Source of the DNA: Sarcomyxa edulis
Taxonomy: Eukaryota; Basidiomycota; Agaricomycetes; Agaricales; Mycenaceae
DNA length: 64,000 bases
Assembly (NCBI GenBank): GCA_009761415.1
Contig: QUOL01000001.1
Location: 558,001 to 622,000 of the forward strand
Reading direction: 5' to 3'
Below are positions 59,121 to 64,000 of the stretch, piece by piece. The notes beneath the pieces were generated by a model, which worked only from the letters and a program-made list of their open reading frames with translations, was not told the DNA's origin and ran no database searches. The translations under genes and the position numbers were made by a program. Position 1 is the first letter of the stretch; every line of letters starts with the position of its first letter.

Positions 59121-61550
59121 CTACCACAACCTAACCTCAACACCCAGCCCACTCTTCCCAATCCCTTCACACGCAATACCACATATTCGTTCCCTTCCAG
59201 CAGCCATCAACGGTGTAAGCCCCACATTCCCGTTCACCAGTCCACCTCCACCCCCTAGATCCCAGCTCTTCGTAACATCGAAATTGATCCCCCTCTCCCA
59301 CATCAGATTCTGCAACGCTCTCAACCTCAGATACACCGGATTGGCAAGCGGGCGGATTCGCCACCCGACACTGCCGAGGCGGCGGAGAGGCGAGCGGGAG
59401 AGGAGGGGGATGGGTTTGAAGAAGGTTGGGTAGGGGAGGGGATGTGGGAGGGAGGTCTTCGGATGTGGAGGAGGTGGGAAGGGCGATATTAAGGGGATGT
59501 ATGTTGGGGCTGTGGGTGGTTGGATGGAGGTACAGAGGGAAAGGGATGTGGAAGGAGATGTAGATGTGGATGTGGATGTAGATGGGGGAGGTATGAAGAT
59601 GGAGATGTCGGATGGACTGGCGCGGTATCCTGCTGGTTTGGGTTTCTTGGTGGTAGGTCTCGGAGGTGGCTGCGAGAGGGATGAAGAGGTGTATGGGTGG
59701 TGCCGATCGTCGAACGCGTCGTAAGAGGTGATAGAGAAGGTGATATATGCCTCTTGGAATCCCTTGGCAAGCTCGACGAGCTTGCTCATGCGTCTTACCA
59801 AGGTTTGTCCTCCTCCTTGGGGTTTGACACCACTGCGCGACGCGTTGTTTCGATTTGCATGACGAGATGTGGTTGAAGATGACGAAGAGGAGGTGGAAGA
59901 AACTGAAAGATCGGGTCCGAGTGGAGTATGTGCCAAATCGACGGGGGTCAGACGGTGGCAGGAATGATGAGACGGTGGCGATGCACGAGGATCTGCGAGT
60001 GCGAGAGAGGAGAACGATGCATTGGGTTTCTTCAACCACGAGGTTATGGGTGATGTCGAGGTCGATGTGGAAGGGGATGTGGGAGCAGTGGAGGCTGATG
60101 AAGATGAAGACGATAGCGAACTCGAACTACGGCTGCTACTGCTGCCTGTACTACTAAAAGATAGCCACGAGCTCGCACGAGAGATCTTCGAGATGCCGCT
60201 TCCACTTGGCGATGAGGAGGGAGCTGCGGCATGAGCACAAGCAGCGCAATATCCCGTGTTAGAGCTGCCTCTTCGCAGCAGCACCCCTTCGTTCGTATTC
60301 GGACTCTTGCCCTTCCCTTTCGTCTGCCTTCTCTCGCCTGCTTCCCACTCTACAACCTTCAGGAGACCCTCCAGGAGCTGACCTTGCCTCCTCTTCCTCC
60401 GTCCTTCGGGAGTGGACGTGTAAGTCAGACTTGAGGTGAGCGGCGGTTGCGGTTGATGTAAGCTGCTTGCGCGACTGGTGGTGGTACTCGTAGGAGGCGG
60501 CTCGACGGGAAACAACGCGCCCTCCATGCTGCGCACGACGTCTTTGAAGGAGACGGTTTCGGTTTGGGAAGGTGGAGGCGGGTTCGAGGTGAGAATTTGT
60601 CGGGTCAAGGAGTTGGAAGGAGAAGGAACGATTGGCATGGCGTCGTATGTGGAAGACATGTCTGCGGGGCTTTGGTTTAGCTCGGAGAAGGTGGTGTAGG
60701 ACACTACACCTCGTGGATACAGCTTGGATTGAGTGATCCTTGCTCTGCGTTGCAGCTGGAGTCTCGTATTCTCCTCTGCCACGCGTCCTCGCATTTCCTC
60801 TGCCTCCTTCCTTCGTCTGTATTCTTCCTCTTTCGCGCGTATTCTCGTCGCGTGCTCCTTTGCTTCTCTCAACCTGAGCTTCGCATCCTGCCATACCACC
60901 TCACATTTCCTCAAGTTCTCTCTTCTCAACTCCTCTTCCCTCGACACGAGAATCATCTCCTCCTGCTTCCTCCTCATTTTCTCCAAACGCGTCTCATCTT
61001 CCTCCTCCAAACGTAGCCTCCGTCCCATATCTGGTAGGAAACATACGTCAAAGTCTTCATCCTTTACTTCGTCTATCCTAGGATCGTCGTCCGACGTGAT
61101 TTCGATTCCCTTGAGTTTGAGGAGTAGGATCTTGGCAAGGTGCATGTTCTCCAGAGCGTACGCGACGTGGACTTGATCTGAAAGAGATCGGGGAGGAGAC
61201 GGAGGTGAGTCATAATACCGATCGTCGGGGTCAGGCTTGGCTAAGAGGGTGGCATCAAGGAAGGTAGGTAGTGGCACTGGTTGGGGCGGCGATACGGTGC
61301 GTCGGATAGATGGACTGCGAGTGATGGTAAGAGATGGTGGTGTCAGTAGTGGTGGTGGCGGCGGCGGCAGGTCTGGTATTGTGGCGCGCAAATACAATCT
61401 ACTCTGAGGAGAGATTCGACGTTCCTCGGATGCTTGTCGCGCGATGGCTACATGTGAGACTTGACGAGAACGACCGCGTCTTTGCATGGGTCCTCCGTAC
61501 GTGAAAGCCGGAACGAAGGCTGCGTTACTAGCCGATGATGGCAGATACAT
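59121..61550 (-). CDS. 809-aa low-complexity protein with a central charged coiled coil
   Basis: One uninterrupted frame from ATG 61550. The N-terminal part is Pro-rich (PDLPPPPPPLLTPP). Residues about 185-290 form a highly charged coiled coil (EEDETRLEKMRRKQEEMI, RLREAKEHATRIRAKEEEYR). A long Ser/Thr/Pro region follows, with extended Ser runs near 465-495 and STSTSTSTSPSTS-type repeats. The last 90 residues look folded and conserved (RRLGSVGWRIRPLANPVYLR, LRALQNLMWERG, GLTPLMAAGRERICG). GLTPLMAAGRE is ankyrin-like but isolated. No function can be assigned. Long frames in the other five phases across this stretch come from its low-complexity codons. Confidence 0.65.
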   Translation of the reverse strand: MYLPSSASNAAFVPAFTYGGPMQRRGRSRQVSHVAIARQASEERRISPQSRLYLRATIPDLPPPPPPLLTPPSLTITRSPSIRRTVSPPQPVPLPTFLDATLLAKPDPDDRYYDSPPSPPRSLSDQVHVAYALENMHLAKILLLKLKGIEITSDDDPRIDEVKDEDFDVCFLPDMGRRLRLEEEDETRLEKMRRKQEEMILVSREEELRRENLRKCEVVWQDAKLRLREAKEHATRIRAKEEEYRRRKEAEEMRGRVAEENTRLQLQRRARITQSKLYPRGVVSYTTFSELNQSPADMSSTYDAMPIVPSPSNSLTRQILTSNPPPPSQTETVSFKDVVRSMEGALFPVEPPPTSTTTSRASSLHQPQPPLTSSLTYTSTPEGRRKRRQGQLLEGLLKVVEWEAGERRQTKGKGKSPNTNEGVLLRRGSSNTGYCAACAHAAAPSSSPSGSGISKISRASSWLSFSSTGSSSSRSSSSLSSSSSSASTAPTSPSTSTSTSPITSWLKKPNASFSSLALADPRASPPSHHSCHRLTPVDLAHTPLGPDLSVSSTSSSSSSTTSRHANRNNASRSGVKPQGGGQTLVRRMSKLVELAKGFQEAYITFSITSYDAFDDRHHPYTSSSLSQPPPRPTTKKPKPAGYRASPSDISIFIPPPSTSTSTSTSPSTSLSLCTSIQPPTAPTYIPLISPFPPPPHPKTSLPHPLPYPTFFKPIPLLSRSPLRRLGSVGWRIRPLANPVYLRLRALQNLMWERGINFDVTKSWDLGGGGGLVNGNVGLTPLMAAGRERICGIACEGIGKSGLGVEVRLW

Positions 61551-63332
61551 TTGTGAGTGTGCATGAATTGAACTTTAGGGGGGAAAAGAAGAAAAAGGAT
61601 AGATACCGGAAGAGCTGAATATAAAGAAGAGGGCGATGCCGTGAACAGGTGTTTGAAGGTAGAATCTAGGACGGAAATAACGGGGGAATGTTGGCGAAGT
61701 GCTGGCGAACTGTTGGCGATAAGAGAAAGATCTGGCAACGAGTGGCAGTCCGAGTGGAAGGATGGATGGATGGCCCACGATCAGCGCTAGCAGCCACGAG
61801 CGTGTCCAGTCCAACGCCACCCTGCCTCGCCCCACGGAAACTGCCGGCTCTTATCGCTGCCCTATCCTATTTCAAGCCACTCAGTCTAGGCCATCCTCAG
61901 TTGGGACCCACATGTATCCATACCAGCCGTCCAAGTGACCGTTGTCTAGCAATCGTCTAATGGCTGTCTACTGACACTGTACTTCAGAGTATAGGCAACT
62001 TGGTACGCGTTCACGGCACACGACGATCACAACTTGCTGCTACCCGTTCCTGACGGAGATAATATCCTCCAACTTCGCTCAACGTCATTTATAGCACCAA
62101 ACCGCTCCAAACGTGAGAGCTTTGCACCTATAATCGTTCACTTCATTAACGCCGGTATATTCCCAATAGGTCTACCGTCCTCTTGTACTTGCATCGTGTC
62201 GATGGGTATCTACTCACTGGGTCAACTCGGACTTGTACACGATCTTATCTGAGTAGTGGGCGTGCTGCCCCGCGATGAACGTTGAACGTTAACTCAAACT
62301 CATCCCGCATCCTTCGTTCCCTGATTGTTTCCGTCCATCCGTTAATGGCTAGTCCCATAATCTAGCTAGCAACGTCACCACCTCAACCAGCTCCTCAGTG
62401 ATAACTCCACACAGGTATGTCCGGAGTGACCGTTCGATTGGTCTGTCCGTCCCTACAATTTTCACCGTATGGAATATTCTCTTTGATCGCATGGAAGTCT
62501 TTCTTTTTTTTTATCAGCATGGTCCCGGTTTTTTCACGATAAGTATCCATCTGCAATCCATCGTGTTGCCGACAAAACGACAGCTTCATAATCATGATCA
62601 ACTCTGTTTGATTGACCAAATAGGATGATCGCTTTATCCCCTTGCACGCCGCAAGTAAGTACCTCGTTCATCACCCATATCAGCCCAATCACCTTTCACT
62701 CAAGTTCCATTCGAACTTTGAACCTTCTCAGCTCGTTATCCATATCGATCCGCAGAGGGTTCTCGTTCGGAGCTCGAGATCCCGCCATCATCAATCACAA
62801 AACCGCGGCACGGCATCTAATTCTGTTCCCATCGCATCTATCGATATCACAAGCTATTCAGTCACTATGTACACCGTGGCGTCGTCCCAGTACTTTCTCC
62901 TCTTATCATCACACGCTGGAAAGAGCTCTCTTAATAGCCGCATTCATTTCTTGACGCGGCGCCCAAAGATCAAGGAGAGACCAAGGGAAACTGATGATCT
63001 GTCCACCCGTGGAAAGGAAGCTTGTGCTGCCGTCATCCAATTTAGCCCTTCACCGACCACTCACTGTCGTTTCTCGTTTTGTTATCTAGGTGGCCAACCT
63101 TTTCATATCTCAGCTCTAGATCGAAACCACACGGAAACTCAAAACCAAAACGGACCTCTTCTTCTCTTTCCTACATGTATGATAGGTGAGTAAAAGTCAA
63201 CCCAAACTATCCACGTCTTCCGTTTATTTATGCACCTGTCGTCTTCCTATTTTAGATCACCGCAACACATCCCGAATCCCATCCCCATGCACATATGCAA
63301 AGGGCATCTTTGAAATCCGTCGTCCTGAGTAG
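61551..63332. other. gene-poor region, probably with 5' exons of the last gene
   Basis: Contains the upstream region of the gene starting at 61550. From about 62625, ATG ATC GCT ... CCG CAA is followed by GTAAGT, and exon-like frames follow (about 62740-63186, ending at a GTGAGT). These could be the 5' part of the gene whose last exons lie at 63333-63749, but the chain of phases is not secure. Confidence 0.4.
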
Positions 63333-63749
63333 CGTTCCCGTCTTGGAATCAGAACCGCCACCGTGCATGGACCGCTCGCGAAAGCAAATCCCACCTCCAC
63401 GCTACGTTCACCGACACAGACACAATCTACCTTTTATTCTTCCGAGACACTGCCCCTGGCAACCTGTGGGTCAGTGGGACCGTTGGTCTCTTCAATTGAA
63501 CGCTCGGTACCGAGACTAACTAGGACCATACCGCTCACACGCCCATGGCCGCCATGGAGAATACATGCATAGGTCCGTTCTACAACCTTCCTCTCCCCCC
63601 TCACTATCTATGCACTTACATCTCCCGATGAGTCTCACATCGCTCCCGCCCTTTCTTTCCCCTCTACAGATGCGGATGATCCAGCCCCGTTCGTAAATGC
63701 CACCCACCAACCGACTGCCCCTTGCCACTGGATCCAGGATCATGTCTAG
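63333..63749 (+). CDS. 3' exons of an unidentified gene
   Basis: Three exons join in phase: 63333-63469 (AFPSWNQNRHRAWTARESK ... FTDTDTIYLLFFRDTAPGN), 63524-63572 (DHTAHTPMAAMENTCI) and 63670-63749 (DADDPAPFVNATHQPTAPC, then HWIQDHV and stop). Splice sites are GTCAGT..CTAG and GTCCGT..ACAG. Two Cys and an NAT sequon hint at a secreted or lumenal protein, but the start and any signal peptide are not placed and no family was recognised. The final 250 bp of the window after the stop holds nothing identifiable. Confidence 0.45.
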
Positions 63750-64000
63750 TCCAAGATGGTACCTCGAAAGATGCCAGGCTGTGGCGCATCGTTGTTGCGT
63801 TGCCTGCATGCATGTACAACTCCCAATCTCATAGTGCTAGGCGTCTAGATACCAGCTCTTCAATTCATTTCTAGTGTCTACGGATGTAAGATCAGTCTGC
63901 TGTTTGTTCCCTCCCCTCTAACGAGCTGTCTTGGATCTAGTGGCCAACCTCGAGGCGGGGAGCAACCCTACTATCTCCTCTCATTTTCTTGCAGTGCTAC

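Noticed and set aside
59167..60894. Long frames of 211-290 codons overlapping the 809-codon gene
   Set aside because: They are in the other phases of Ser/Pro/Thr-rich sequence and have composition typical of shadow frames (His/Arg/Pro runs).
1..64000. Retrotransposon or DNA transposon coding regions
   Set aside because: No reverse transcriptase, integrase or transposase motifs were seen in any frame, and no long terminal or inverted repeats were noticed by eye.
1..64000. A secondary-metabolite gene cluster
   Set aside because: A methyltransferase is present, but there is no synthase, P450 or transporter set that could be supported; a P450-like impression at 33893-34121 rests on a short stretch only.

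Overview
The window looks like nuclear DNA of a filamentous basidiomycete, probably an agaricomycete. Genes are dense on both strands and most are cut by many short introns of about 45-65 nt with GT..AG ends. The gene set is fungal: an RNA-silencing RNA-dependent RNA polymerase, a GRAM/VASt sterol-transfer protein, a Ski2 helicase, Rab5, an SH3-RasGEF, Ist1, Sec14 and a SIKE/FGFR1OP2-type STRIPAK protein. No rRNA, tRNA, transposon ORF or CRISPR array was recognised. Exon coordinates were built by hand from splice sites and reading phase. Where they are listed the phases close; where they do not, this is stated.

Left part (1-14.2 kb). Two tandem genes for very acidic, Lys-tailed nuclear-type proteins (929-1717, 2803-3426) flank a short tandem repeat. 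A pyridoxamine-phosphate-oxidase-like FMN-binding gene (4726-5626, minus) has a broken, truncated tandem copy beside it (3732-4144). A CorA-type Mg2+ transporter (6334-8871) follows. A 2-kb gene-poor stretch then carries a second block of the same repeat family, and next comes a LAM/Aster-type sterol-transfer gene (10864-14208, minus).

Middle part (14.5-31.8 kb). An apparently intact RNA-dependent RNA polymerase (minus) is divergent from a poorly resolved plus-strand gene. A Sec14-like gene then faces an array of four tandem minus-strand genes for about 105-aa YCII-domain proteins. The four share intron phases, have a middle exon of exactly 128 nt, and each has a TATA element at the same distance from its start codon. 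Three membrane-traffic and signalling genes follow: Rab5, SH3-RasGEF and Ist1.

Right part (31.8-64 kb). In order: a likely but unresolved minus-strand gene, a SAM-dependent methyltransferase, a single-pass membrane protein, a 22-exon Ski2 RNA helicase, a homeodomain-like protein, a Ser-rich protein, an RRM-like protein, a SIKE-like coiled-coil protein, an F-box-like protein and an 809-aa low-complexity single-exon protein. These are separated by several gene-poor gaps of 1-2.6 kb. The end of a further plus-strand gene is visible near the right edge.

The most notable items are the YCII array, a hairpin-bearing repeat family present at two loci, two GC-AG introns, micro-exons of 6 and 8 nt, and the two paralogue pairs at the left end.
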